Positions 11,501 to 22,764 are shown, counted from the stretch's first letter. The stretch is 64,000 nt of DNA from Nereocystis luetkeana (GCA_031213475.1 JARUPZ010000012.1:8948727-9012726), one strand, 5' to 3'. The notes: generated by a model not told the origin, from the letters alone. Made by a program: numbers and translations.

Positions 11501-14101
11501 GCGCGCGCTCTCCTACTCCGTTAAATTGGGGGCTGTAGGCTGTCGTAAATTCCTGCTTGATCCCTCGTGATCTACACAGGTCGCCAAACTTGCCTCCGCG
11601 GAATTCGCCACCTCCATCAGATCGGACGATTACCACAGTAGAAGGGACACCATCTGCACGAGAATCCGCAAGAAACTGCTCGAGCAATTCCGTGGCGTCC
11701 GACTTGTGGCGCATGAAGTACACCCACGTATACCGTGAAAAATCGTCGCGCACTATCAGAGTATACCGCTTTCTTCCGAGAGACTCTACCACCTTAGGTC
11801 CACTCAAATCCACTAAAACCCTCCCAAGCTTCTTAGCTGCTCGTGTGTGTGTGGACTGCTTGATACCTTTGCGGAGACCCTTTGCCATGGAGCACCCTCT
11901 GCACTCCAGCAGCTTTCCCTCGAGGACAATCCCTTGCTGCTCCGCGGTCTTGCGGAGTAGTACCTCATGGGAGTGCCCAGCCGCGCAGTGGAAATCATTG
12001 ATGTTGATCGTAGACTTGTGGGGCGGTTGCCCCGGGGCGAGTACAGCACAGGCACTTTCCCCGCAACTGCGGTCGATCCGGTAGCCGTACAGGCTGAAAA
12101 GGGTCCCCCTCAGCGGAAACACGATCGAACGCTCTGAATTGAGCCTGACTACAATCCCCGTGGGGCGCCCTTCGAAAGTGTGATCGTTTTTGACGAGAGT
12201 GGGCAGGGAAAACAGGTGGTAGCGGAGATCCGGCACGTGCACAACATTCGTAAGCAGCACTTGCACGAGACCATTTCCGGACCGAGAGATAACGCTTATG
12301 TCACCGTAACCTTCAATCGATCGAGTGGATCCATCGGCGATTCGCAGTTCCAGGTTGCATTCTATATAGTTGATCATGCAGTCAGCTGACGGCGTCATGT
12401 GAGTAGATGCACCACTATCGCATATCCATGCCTCGTCTCCTACCTGCCAACCAGGTTCCCCTTCCCCCGAACCATCACCGTTCTTGCTTGCTTCCTCGGC
12501 CTTGAAAGCTGAGGCCTGGACCGTACCTTTGTCTTGGTCGTCGTCCCTTGCCCCAACCTCGCTCGCCACCGCCATGACAGCTTCTTCTTTCGATGAGGGG
12601 CAGACATCAGCAGCGTGCCCCAGCCCGTTGCATCGACTGCAGCGGTCCATGGACATGGGACAGGCATCCGCAGAGTGCCCCCGTCCTTGGCATCGGCTGC
12701 ATAGCTTCGCCGTGCAGTCGCTCTTCCAAGGGCCCTTCGTGCCACACCTATGACACTTGCCCACTGGAGTACTTCCGCTGGTGGCTTTGGCGCTGCTGCC
12801 ATTGCCACCAGCAGCCGCGGCTGAACCACCACCGCCCTTGTTGGTGCCTCTTCCACCTCGTCCAGGCTGTCGTCGCCGTCCGCCGTTTTCTCTGCCATTG
12901 CCTCCACCTTGTCCGCGACCACCGCCACTGCCGCCGGCGTACATAGCATGGCCTGCGTGGCCAGCGTTGGACCCCTTCTTCCTGTTTCCAGAAATTCGGT
13001 GATGCCGTTCTCGGACAGCCTTGATGATGTCATCACGGCCGATGCTGTCACGTGATGCCAGGTTCCGAGCCTCCACCTCGTATTCAGCAGGCAGAGCGTC
13101 AATAAAAATGGTGCACAGCATATGGTCGTCTACTGACATTCCTGCTGCGCGCATTTCCGCGGCAAGATCCTCGATCCTGCCCATCTCCTCGAGCGGGTTG
13201 CTCCCCGGCGCTATCCTAAAGCTATTTAAGCGCCTCGAGAGGTCCGACTTGGCCCCCGTCGTTTGAGGGCCGTACCACGCAAGGAGAGCGTCCCACGCTT
13301 GCCTCGGCGAGGTACACCTGTGTAAAATGTTCTTGTCGCTCTTGCTTTTGAGCGCAGTCGACAGGAAATTCCACGCCAGAGTATGCACGTGCACACTTTC
13401 GCGGCTAAACCCCCTAGCGACAAGCATCCAGTTCTCAGTGTCCAATTCCCCTACGGGAATGTACTGCGGTGGATCTGACACGAAAGCAGACAAGAAACCA
13501 ACTCCTTTGGCGTAATACCTAGCGTCTCTTGTCCAGGAGTTGAACTCAGGCTTCAGCCCACTAAATGATGGCACAGGAGTATGTTTGAATGCCAAATGAC
13601 GCGAGAGAGGTAGATCAAATCCACCATCCAACTCACCGCCAGGGTATGCACCCCATTCTCCAGTCCTCCCAGGCTGGTCTGGCTGACCCCTCGGTGGGCC
13701 AACCTCGACAGGCAACGCAGTTCTTCCGCGTCCAGTTACTCCCAAATCTGGCGAGGCGCCCTCACGCAAATTTGTCTGATGTTCTGATGCAATATCCCGT
13801 GCCATGCCTACAGCAGCAGCAGGGGTTTCTCTTACAGCAGCGGGCACTATCCCACGCGGGATTTGCCCAACAGCAGCGCTTCCCTCAGCGCTGCCGGACT
13901 CCGATCGGCCGTTGTTCCTCGTGAACTCGGCCATCATTTCCCTCATGGCGTTCATCATCGACGCCTGACTGTGCTCAATCGCCAGCCTTACCTCGCGCCT
14001 CAGATCTTGCTCACCCGGAGAATCGTGCTCCACGTGAGCCGACCTCTCCGAAGGCATCTTGGCTTCTGGTACCAGACCTCAAACGTTCAAGCGCACTAGT
14101 G

Positions 14102-14347
14102 TGTTTGTAGAGTCCAAACCTGGATGCCCTGGCCACCACGTGGTCTGATGAGATTCTTTATAGTCGTTGTATTAGAGGACAGAGGAGGAGAGAGAGAGAG
14201 CGGAGCCTAGCTCGTAGCTCGGAGCGGAGAACGGAGTGCTCGAACTCTCCTCATGAACACACGGCAAAATTCACAATAACGCCTGCGAAGATATACGCAA
14301 CCCTCTACAACTTGTAACCGTCGCTGCTGGAACGATCCAAACGAACA
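14102..14347 (-). repeat. 5' LTR of copia element 1
   Basis: 246 bp, TG to CA, the 5' LTR of the minus-strand element. About 28 bp inside it the minus strand reads TGGTACCAGAAG, similar to the initiator-Met-tRNA primer site used by many copia elements; this assignment is tentative because of the spacing. Confidence 0.92.
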
Positions 14348-14352
14348 AACGG
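14348..14352. repeat. Target site duplication of copia element 1, right
   Basis: AACGG directly after the right LTR, identical to the left flank. Confidence 0.9.
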
Positions 14353-15482
14353 ATGCGAGGCCGTCACGGTACTGTTACTTAGTATCCGAGCGAAGCCGGA
14401 TCCTCACATCCCACCTGGTACTCTGGTGGCAATGCCCAGACGAGGACCAAGCTGCCCTTAAAACGGTGTTACCTTCCTGGAAGGGGCGTCGTGGATGGGC
14501 GCCGGTCACCGGATTTCGCCACACATGGGTGTCGTCGCTTCATGCGAAGTACAGCTGCACACATCGGAGGGACACATCCTGCTCCCGGTGCGTTGCCAAA
14601 AAACACGAGCAGAACTCTGCGAACAGGCGGTGACCCTTTTCTCCCCGGACACGTCCAATTGCAACGAATTATCGTGTTGCTCGGTTCGGATTGGTTCCGA
14701 GTGAAGCAGCGTGCTCGTGAACGTGGCCATCGGTAGGCCGCTGTCGGCGTACATGGTGTGCCACGACCAGCTTGCTCACGGAATCTTCGACGGCTTTTGT
14801 CAAGACCTTTGCGACTGCCTGTTTCAACCGTAACGAATAGCACCGCCAGAGGGGCGAAAGTGGAACATCGACGGCGCGCCGTTGCAGAGCCAGTGTGACT
14901 GCTTCCAGCGCAGAGCGGGCGGGCCGGAGATATGCCGGTCAAGACAGGAACGGCCGGGGAGGAGTTAGGCGATTGATCAAAGGGGTATCCAGGGGGTGGA
15001 GGGATACTATCGAGACTGCCCGTATGGTGCATGAATCTGGCCTTCGAGTTGTAGGTTCCATCTGGAAGAGAAACACTGTGTGGTGCTGGCTCTACAAGTG
15101 CCAGCCAATCATTCAAACTTACTTACCTTCGGGTGTACTTGGGTGTCTTCCCCCCACCGGGTCGGTCGAGAGTACCTGTCGGGAAGCCCTCGCTCGTAGC
15201 TGGCGGAGACGCAGCCGCTGCAGGAGGTGCCTACCATACCGCCGACGGTGCGACCGGAGGTGTCCCAGTCGCGTCCAAGGCAGCCTTCGCCAACGGGTCA
15301 GTCCCGACCGCCGTCGCAGCAGACCCCATGGGTGAGGTCGGTGATCGCGCCGCCTCGGTCAGCGAGACCACGACCGCAACCGACTGTATCGCCTTATGCC
15401 AGGTCACCCCCGGCGTCACCTGTGACACTGCCGCGGCAGCCGTTGCCGACGACTGCCCCCCCCTCCGACAGGGATACTATCC
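14353..15482. other. GC-rich stretch, no gene recognised
   Basis: Overlapping open frames occur on both strands, as expected in GC-rich DNA, but none shows a domain, signal peptide or convincing exon ends. From about 15200 the plus strand becomes Pro/Ala/Thr-coding in several frames and may be the remains of the N-terminal part of the RING gene that follows. Confidence 0.35.
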
Positions 15483-16016
15483 TTGACACCAGAAGTGGTC
15501 CTGGCGCTCGAAGCGTCACCGCAGTCAGCGACCACACAGGCGCAGTGGCCGCTACCCAAAGGCCGTCGCCGGCGACGCCCGCGGGGGGCGCTCGGTGGGA
15601 GGACGCCGGGATCCGCTTCGACCCAAGAGCCGCCGCCCCCGCCGCCACCACGGACAGCGTCGCCGACACCCGCAGAGAGTGCGGAGCCTCGAGAGGTGGC
15701 CCTGGAAGAGTGCTGCGTGTGCTACGATTTCCTGGCGACCCCGATTATTCGTCTTGGCAGCTGCTCTCACCGACTCCACAAGCCGTTTTAGGCTGCCCTT
15801 CACGTCAGAGCGGCGGCCAACCTTCGTTGCCCCTCATACAGCACGGCCGAATCAGTTAAAGAAGCCTATAGAAGAGCACTCCGACAGTGCAGCGAAGAGG
15901 TCATGGCAAAGGCAATGGCTGCCTCGCGGCGGGCTGTACCGGTCAGGAGAGGAAGGGGGTCATCCACCAGGACCTCACTCGGGGCGAGGGGAGGGCGGGT
16001 GATAATCAGTGTTTGA
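15483..16016 (+). pseudogene. Decayed RING-finger protein gene
   Basis: A plus-strand frame encodes a Pro-rich, low-complexity N-terminal part and then the start of a RING finger, ECCVCYDFLATPIIRLGSC followed by SHRLH (CxxC then CxH spacing). After an in-frame TAG at 15789-15791 the same frame continues AALHVRAAANLRCPSYS. This looks like the second half of the domain with the last CxxC pair reduced to CPSY, and is followed by a helical tail (ESVKEAYRRALRQCSEEV). At least two zinc ligands of an intact C3HC4 RING are missing, in addition to the stop. RING proteins usually act as E3 ubiquitin ligases; this copy should not. A remnant of a multicopy family is the simplest reading, though a sequencing error at the stop cannot be excluded. 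Confidence 0.4.
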
Positions 16017-16645
16017 ATCAAGTTGGTGGAAGAGACCGCTTTACGCGCACGTGCCCTGCTCATGCGATGTGCACCGCCGTTGTACCCTAGGCTTCGTTGA
16101 TCTCCCGATCCAGGGCCAACGGGGCACGCATGCTCAGAACCACGTCAGGCGCCCAAATCCATCCCTACATGCGGCGCACGAATAAACGTACCTACACACG
16201 CTTCATCACCACAGATCCGTGGTCTCGGTAGATCGGCGGACACGGCAGAAGACCATAGAGGCAAGGATCACCGCGGCTGAGCCCCGCCTCGGCAGAAGGT
16301 TCGCCGCTCTAACCCTAGGCTTCGTTGTCGTGGAGTGTAGCCTAGAGAGGAGAGAAGGCCATCGGCGGAGATTTGCGTGGCACGGTTCCTCAGCAACCAC
16401 AAATGGAAACGCCGTGCATGGCTGGCGGGAGCACACAATCGGCCGTCAGGGGTTCGCTTTCACCGGTTGGTTCGCTCACACGGAGTGCGTCGTAGGAAAC
16501 GTATACGGGGCCTCCGGCGGGCGAGACGACCGGTTTGGGGTACTCGTAGTCATACGAGAAGCGAATGGACCGCCCGATGTATCGGGGGTGTAGACTTCCA
16601 CTTGTGTTGTTGGACTCGGAGTGATGGCTGTGTTGGCGTGAGCAC

Positions 16646-16819
16646 CTGTATTATGTTTGATGCGTAGGCCATTTCGCTGACCGGGTCGATAATTGCGGTT
16701 ATTGCCGTTGTCGTGCTCTGGCTCTTGAACCAGGCACCCACTATAATGTCGTGGCGATCGGTGAGGTGCAGCAGGCTACACCAAGCGTTCTTGCGTACCG
16801 TGGAAGGTGATTTACCCAT
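16646..16819 (-). CDS. Possible exon, unknown protein
   Basis: Minus-strand open stretch with protein-like composition (NAWCSLLHLTDRHDIIVGAW and a Ser/Thr-rich region ending ASNIIQ) that stops at CAG|GTGCTC. A second open stretch just left of it (about 16480-16630) reads as a Thr/Pro/Ser-rich linker. It could belong to the gene at 17330-18504, but phases could not be settled. Function unknown. Confidence 0.25.
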
Positions 16820-17260
16820 CGATTTCTTGCGTGCAAAACGTTTTTTTGAAACAATGGCCTGTCCTTTTAAAGTGTGAACAGGTCACTACCGCTGATGATG
16901 CCGTTGTAGTTTCAATGGCTGATTCACGCTAGTTGGCTTTGCGCGAAGGCCCGTTGTGCATAACTTGATCAGCACACATACATGCTACGCTTAGCAGTCA
17001 CTGCTCGATCAAGGGAGAAATCATTATCCGCTTCTTCCGCGCTGAACTTTATTTGTACGTAAATATCAGCGAGTCCTTCGTGCACTGTGCCCAGTCTGCT
17101 GTCGTCATTGACCACCTCGTCCTTGTGCACCAGCTCGCCTCTCAAATGATTTACTTCATTCGTGAATATATCAGGGACTTACCCTTCCTACATATCCCTT
17201 CCTGAAGAGGTGAGTTTTTAGTATGTATGTGCTTACGTTGACGAATTAAATCCTGTTATG

Positions 17261-17382
17261 GGGTACCATAGTAAATAGGACCTGCAGTACACCCAAAAAC
17301 CTACCAGGGTAGATATTTATCTATTTGTACTAAACATATTTGATCCTATTCACTACCAGGTATGGTCCACCGTAACAGTACA
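17261..17382. mobile_element. TA-type foldback MITE (family B) with a 7-bp insert
   Basis: Left arm GGGGTACCATAGTAAATAGG and right arm GATCCTATTCACTA-TGGTCC match family B. The right arm is split by an extra CCAGGTA (17356-17362) that is absent from all other right arms. Internal CCTACCAGGGTAG is a variant of the same 9-mer. Confidence 0.65.
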
Positions 17383-18504
17383 TCCTACCGGTAGTATTTA
17401 TGACCAAGCCATTCCAAGCAGCCTTCCCATTCACGAATTCACCTCGCCTTGGCTTGAATATGAGAGGAAAACTCGCCTCTGCTTCCAAAGCGCCCAGGAA
17501 CAAGAAGTCGAAAATATGTCGGTTGCCACTGGTGCCAGGTTTGGATGTCCGTCGATGTCGGAGATCAGATGCTGTCGTAGTCCGTATTACCAGTAGACCG
17601 ATGATGCCGAAACTGGATCCGACGATGCCAAATACGATCATGGTGCTGCCGACTGTGTGTCGGATCCATGTGCAGTCGAAGAACGCGGGGATGTTTGGTT
17701 CCGTGTCGGCAGGAGGTGTAGCCCCCGTGCCAGGCTGAGTAGTAGCCGATGTACTGACTTGGGTTGTTCCCGATTCATCAACGATCTGTGGCTGTTTCAC
17801 AGCACGTGTAGGCCTTCTGGTCATAGAGGATGCACGAGGACGAATGCGATCGGGCTCAGGGCAAAAGGACGCCCTTCCGAAAAATCAGAGATCCCGGAAT
17901 GACGTATGCTTATAGCGGACTGCGCCGAACGTTTCCATACGTCCTACTTGCGGCCCGTGAACTTGCCGCCGACCGCTGTGATACGCTTGTCCACCGCGTA
18001 AGCTGCTTTGGTTGGATCTCCCATGACCATGCCGCTGTTGCCGTCGGGGCTTGATCGTTATTTCTTCAAATGATTTCCTCCTCACTTGAGAAATTGAAGA
18101 TCTATCTCCGCTCGAACTTCTTGGTAGATCTTGAAGAACTCAGCAGGACGTCGTAGCTCGTTTGTCATTCGTTTCGGAGGTCAAATGTCGAGGCTCATAA
18201 CCTGAAAAAGAATGAGCGCCGTCAAGGCTGTTTCTGTGAAGCGAGATTGCGGAGGTGGCACCGAATTGTCTGTGAAGATCACTCGCGATGAAGAAAAAAG
18301 AAGACGGTTTGAAAAGCTCTTTTGTGGCCAAAATAGGCAATGACAGAGGGTGATCGAGCGGGGGTTTGCCTGTACCTGATCATCGCGAATTGTGCCCAAG
18401 GTACTGGCAGGTGCACTCTGTGGCAGCCCGTCCAGTTCCCTGCAACCTTCTTTGCAACGTTCCCAGTAACGCTCTTTGATACTCATTGTGGAAAGCTGGT
18501 TACC
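17330..18504 (-). CDS. Probable four-exon gene, single-pass membrane protein, function unknown
   Basis: Four minus-strand exons join in phase: 18504-18376 (phase 0 exit), 18138-18086 (phase 2), 18034-17948 (phase 2) and 17873-17330. The order of features is a charged region with paired cysteines (ERYWERCKEGCRELDGLPQ) and EFFKIYQEVRAEIDLQFL, then GDPTKAAYAVDKRITAVGGK. A Thr/Ser/Pro-rich stretch precedes one membrane segment (GSTMIVFGIVGSSFGIIGLL) with basic residues after it. I do not recognise the family. The true start is probably further upstream, although an ATG lies in the first listed exon. The last exon, as an ORF, runs into a family B MITE that supplies its final codons and stop, so the natural end may be earlier. 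The acceptor of exon 2 is ambiguous (CTGCTGAG or ACGAG, both phase 0). The model is inference from splice phase only. Confidence 0.4.
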
Positions 18505-18587
18505 CTGTACGGCGACCAACTTCCCGATACAGGAAATGTGATTATTTAAAAGTACATGGGTTCCGCATGGGCCCCCGATATACCTCA

Positions 18588-18690
18588 GAGAGCGGGGTTC
18601 GACACGGTCACGATCGGTGGTCTTGAGGCCGCCTCCCACCGCGCACGGTGGAGAAGGCGCGGCGGAGGCCTGGCCGCGACAAATCGGAGC
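18588..18690. repeat. GC-rich duplicated segment, copy 1
   Basis: About three quarters identical to 18855-18945. Shared blocks are GGCCTCCGCCG, CGCGCGGT/CGTGCGCGGT and CGGCCTC/CCC-AGACC. Very GC-rich within AT-richer flanks. It does not look like a known mobile element. Confidence 0.5.
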
Positions 18691-18854
18691 TTTCAAGATA
18701 TTTTCGTCGAGTATGACTGTCAATCTCCTCCATCGATGACAAAGCGGATCATTCAAAATATTTTCGCCGAAAAGACTTACCAGGTATCAATCTCCAGCAG
18801 CAGCTGAGACTTGTGCCGAGCCTTCCCTTAATCTACCACAAGAGCGAGGTCCGA

Positions 18855-18945
18855 CGCGGCCGCGCTTGGCGGTCTCGGGGCCGCCCCCGACCGCGCGTGG
18901 CGAAGAAAACCCGGCGGAGGCCGGGTCGCGCGACCCGCCAAGAGC
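18855..18945. repeat. GC-rich duplicated segment, copy 2
   Basis: Partner of 18588-18690 in the same orientation, about 165 bp away. Internally semi-palindromic. Confidence 0.5.
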
Positions 18946-19350
18946 AGCCAAGAAAGCGAGGGCGAGCCGCTCAGCTGAACGGCTTTGTTGTTCAAGAACC
19001 TAAACTCCAATACAAAGCTGGGTGTCTCCGCTGCGCACTCCGGCTTTACCTAGAAGGGCCGAGATGGCTTGCGATTGGTCATAAATATTGGTGTCGACTA
19101 GAAACGACAAAACTCGAGTTTCGCCGCATATCGTATATATCCGCACCTATAGATGGGAGACGTTCAGCTCACTCATGCAAAGTGACTCCACATGGACATA
19201 TATATGGACATCAACGCCCATCTTTCAACGTGATCGACCGTTCATGTACCCTGCCAGGGGGTCGTCGTTTTCTACTTTACGACTCCTGGCACGCTCGATT
19301 ATTGTACCGCCATGTGTTTAAACGCGCCGGATCGGTCCTTCAAGAACAAC

Positions 19351-19469
19351 TATTACGGGGGGCCATAGTTAACAGGACCAAATATTGATAGTAAAAATGG
19401 CTGAATATATACCAGGTAGGTTTTTATGTATTATACCATAGGTCCTGTTAACTAGGGTCCCCCGTAATA
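19351..19469. mobile_element. TA-type foldback MITE (family B)
   Basis: TATTACGGGGGGCCATAG at the left is matched by the inverted CTAGGGTCCCCCGTAATA at the right. Inner arms are TTAACAGGACC and GGTCCTGTTAA. Loop contains TACCAGGTA on the plus strand (TACCTGGTA in the orientation of the other copies). Confidence 0.9.
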
Positions 19470-20550
19470 CTGCTTTTTTTGTTTTTTTGGTCAATGGTGG
19501 ACGTCCCCTTTAGTTTGCGGGGTGAAAAATACCGCGTGTCAGCACTCCCGCGCCACCTTGGAAGAACGCGGTTGGCCTGTACGTCCGACTTCACGGATCT
19601 CGGACCGCGCAATCCACGGCGACATCAAGATTTGAGTCCTCCTGGAACATCTACTTTGAGATCGACCTCACTACCGTGGCCCATACCGTCCGTGTCATGA
19701 ACGGAAACAAAAAAAATATGTGCGCGAACGTGAAAACGCGCTTTCATTACGAGTTCCGGAATTGAGACCTACCAGGTGTGCTTTGAGGTCACGCGCATTC
19801 TCTCGTTCTTCCCACCCCATCTTGTATAGACAAAAATAGATATTCGAGGCCGATAGTTCAGTCCCCCGGCCCCCGTGCGCGCTCCGTGGCCCATCTCCCG
19901 GTTGGGCTATTTCCTGATAGATCTCATTTCACAGGGCTCATTCCACGGTAAGGGGTTGTTGCATCTCTTGCCTTGTGAGGCGATTTTTTTTACCGGCTGG
20001 GCTCCTCAAGTGAGCAAGCAACTACAGAAGTAGCGCCTAGAATTGTTGGTCGGGTTGCTGTGACAAAATTTCTTCGGAGTGATGTTCCGGGTGAGGTACT
20101 GACCTCCCTACGTGAGGATACCAGATAATAAGGTGCAGCACCCCATATATACCGTGTGGCAATGCTCACCGGGGGCTACAACTCTACACCTGGCAGTGAC
20201 GTGCAGCCCGCCCGCCCCCCCCCCCCCCCCCTGTACTGGGCTTGGGGGGGGCGTTTGGGCACTTTCCTAAAAAAGTGGGGTATGTATGTCCTACCCTAGG
20301 ATGCGCTTCGTATATGTCGGCCCTCTCACTCCCTTTGTAGATGTTTTGCGTTAGGTTGCCGCGAGAAAATACCGCAGTAGTTTTGCGAAAGTACCAGTAT
20401 GCTCCACGTACTCGCAGCGCCTAATGTACTGGTATCGCCCAGTATCACCATCCTCGGCAAGGCCGAACCCGCGGCCTAGTTGTACATGCAGGATATCGCC
20501 CACCCCTAATCACCCTATTTACGCCCCCACGCGTACCTTCTGCAGATACG

Positions 20551-20648
20551 TTAACCCTTCTAGAACTGCAGTCCCATTTTGGGGACGAACCACTCATTTT
20601 TTCGAGTAGTTTGTCCCCAAAACGGGACTGCGGGCCTAGAAGGGTTAA
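20551..20648. mobile_element. TTAA-type foldback MITE (family A), nearly intact
   Basis: TTAA-CCCTTCTAG at the left and CTAGAAGGG-TTAA at the right, arms about 40 bp, loop about 8 bp. Both TTAA flanks are preserved. Confidence 0.9.
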
Positions 20649-21718
20649 GGAAACCACACGAAAACTATCCATTCCACATATGCACACGTAGCAGCGGGGC
20701 GTGGGGCCGGGAGGTATGCCATGTCTTGAGAAAATTTGACGAAACCGTTCGTGTCAACTTTCGCCCAAATATTCCACCTGTACCCTGGCAGGGTAGCAAC
20801 GTGTATCATGTCATGCATAGAGTCGTGTGAGTGCATACCGTCGCACCTGCACAGTGCCGGGACGGCACAAGGTTTTCACCGGCCAGGTGGGGGAGATACG
20901 CGGCAATATTCGCCACAAACTACGAGCGTGACAGCACCCTTTTGTCGTCAAAATCGATTCACTCCCCAATTCAAGTGGGGGGGGGGGGGGGGGGGAGGGC
21001 GATACTATGTTTTCTTAAGTAAAAGCACACGACTTGTGACAACAGTTTTGGCGTGTCTCTCACCGAAATTGAACGGCCCTCCAAAACCATAATTAATAGT
21101 TCAACCTAATCCTACAGAACGAGTGTTATCCAAAGTGTTGAAAAAAAGACAAAACGCGGGTGCAATCATAAACCCTCTCAGCATCGGGCGCGAGAATATC
21201 GCGGAGGAGGGAAATATGATACGTGTTTTGAGAAAAGACAAACTAAACGTGACAACACCCCTTGTGACCTTTTCTATCAAAATCGAGACCCACCTCTCCA
21301 GAAGCAGGAATTAACCCTTTTTCTGTCCACATACAGCAGTTGTCCCACACTCTGCCAGTAGGTTCAGCTCGTCGTACCCCCCCCCCCCCCCCCAACAAAC
21401 ACCCCACGAGCGCAGTTCTAAACCAACCACTCTCTCGTCCTCCCCATATGTAGTACCAGCGTGTTCTGCGCCAGGAGCCGTCTCCTTAGCCGGACCAAGC
21501 AGTGGGCTGCATGCAAACCACCGTACCATAGATCGTTTCGCCCCCAGCTTACGAGGTCGAGTACACAGCTAGGAATGGCCGTCGACTCTTTTCTTTGCTG
21601 GACTCTCGGGGTATCCACTTGGCCCAGCCAAGCGCGGCAACGCTCCTCGTGTATTTCCCAGGACAACTTCCCCCCCCCCCCCCCCCCCTCCCCCCCGATA
21701 TATTATATGTAGGTTGGG

Positions 21719-22045
21719 TTGGCGTCGTTTGGCCATGACACCGCAACGATTGCCGCTCACCACTTGAGCCACACAACCAGGGTGCCGTTTGTGTTTTTTT
21801 TGGCGACGGCTGGTGGTCGAGTGAACAGATCATCTGTGCGGGGTGGAGAGCCTTTACCCCGCACAAGGAGAATGATCGTATCACGCACAGTAGTAACGCC
21901 TATGGAGTAAAGCACCCAAGAGGCAGACACATAGTACTTCAACTGTTGTCTCTGGAAGTGGCTACGCCGGAGGCGGAAATGTGACTCATCGAAGTACATC
22001 TTTCCTATCGAGTACCCCCCCCCCGCCCCCCCCCCCCCCCCCCCC
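21719..22045 (-). repeat. Interspersed repeat family C, copy 1
   Basis: Related to 29740-29960 and 36686-37195, sharing CACCCA-GAGGCAG, CCCCGCACAAG and CAGGGT-CCGTTT on the plus strand. The minus strand is open over the whole unit (157 codons from 22230) and contains YSIGKMYFDESHFRLRRSHF and YVSASWVL. The C-terminal neighbour of 36686-37195 reads YSIGEMY and VSASWVA in the same arrangement, so the family may once have coded for a protein. A 30-bp poly-C tract encodes poly-Gly inside it. Family unknown. Confidence 0.5.
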
Positions 22046-22467
22046 CCCGCGCTCACCGCCCTAAGCATGTGTCTGCCGCATCCGAACATGACCCGTGTTT
22101 GTCGCTCGAAGCCCGTCTCCCTTTTCAATACGACCGCCCACAGCAACCAAACCAGATCGTAGACAACAAAACCACCCTTGAAAATAGGAAAACCGTGCGT
22201 GTTCCGTGGACTAATGATACGTGACAACAACCGTGTGAGACCCTAACAGAGGCGCCTTACACAAACATGTATCAGGTATACAGCAGTAGAGTATACACTC
22301 GCGCTCTTACAAGATGTAAGACAGTACTTCGAGTCTTGCCCTACATGCGATGGGACTAAGCTGTGTTTTTTTCATGTGTTAGATGGGGGTTATTCGCTCA
22401 AAGACGTGCCCAACACAGAAAATGTCCGCAAGGTTTAGTTTAGTGGGCGTACTTCGTATACTCTCGA

Positions 22468-22690
22468 AGCACCCGAGTACCCACGTCGGTATGGCGAAAA
22501 CATCCAGAACTGATACCCGGGTACCGTACCCCCTGGTGGGGGTCTGGAGGTACCCGAGTACCTACCCGGGCATGTCGAAAAGCATCCGGGATTGGTACAG
22601 TACCGTACCCCCTGGTGGGGTATATCTTGAGGTACCCGAGTACCTACCCGGGTATCGCGAAAGCATCCAGGTTCAACTCCCGGGTAACCC
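22468..22690. repeat. 81/82-bp tandem repeat, about three units
   Basis: Units start at acccgag (22471, 22552, 22634) and share GGTACCCGAGTACC, CGAAA-CATCC and ACCCCCTGGTGGGG. Starts about 75 bp beyond the LPMO stop codon, so it probably lies in or next to the 3' UTR. Each unit is rich in self-complementary KpnI-like GGTACC and CCCGGG words. Confidence 0.8.
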
Positions 22691-22764
22691 AGCGTATACC
22701 GCCAAATAAAAAATACCGGTCGACGTGGGTAAATCAATCTTTCGTTGGGGGTCAAGATCCCCTG

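Larger units (their letters stand above)
8243..14347 (-). mobile_element. Ty1/copia LTR retrotransposon 1 (fossil copy)
   Basis: Element of 6.1 kb on the minus strand with two LTRs, a 5-bp target duplication (AACGG) and copia domain order. From right to left it has a gag region with a Gly-rich tract and CCHC knuckles (CSRCQGRGHSADAC and CSRCNGLGHAADVC, about 12590-12690), then an aspartic protease with DSGAS. Integrase follows, with an HHCC-like zinc region and a D-D-E core (VRSDGGGEF). Last come reverse transcriptase (HVDDIVIAG) and RNase H (YSDADYAG, SKHIDVRFHF). Integrase upstream of reverse transcriptase separates copia from gypsy. The coding region is broken in about three places. The LTRs differ by about three substitutions and two indels, so the insertion is recent. 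A polypurine tract abuts the 3' LTR. Confidence 0.93.
18946..22464. other. Repeat stretch downstream of the LPMO gene
   Basis: No recognised gene. It contains one family B and one family A MITE, several G/C homopolymers of 16-20 bp (20215, 20977, 21377, 21669, 22014) and repeat family C. A 191-residue plus-strand frame (18813-19388) ends inside a MITE and has no domain, so I do not call it a gene. Confidence 0.45.

Noticed and set aside
18813-19388. 191-codon plus-strand ORF
   Set aside because: Crosses the GC-rich duplicate block and ends in a family B MITE; no domain, signal or splice pattern. Treated as chance.
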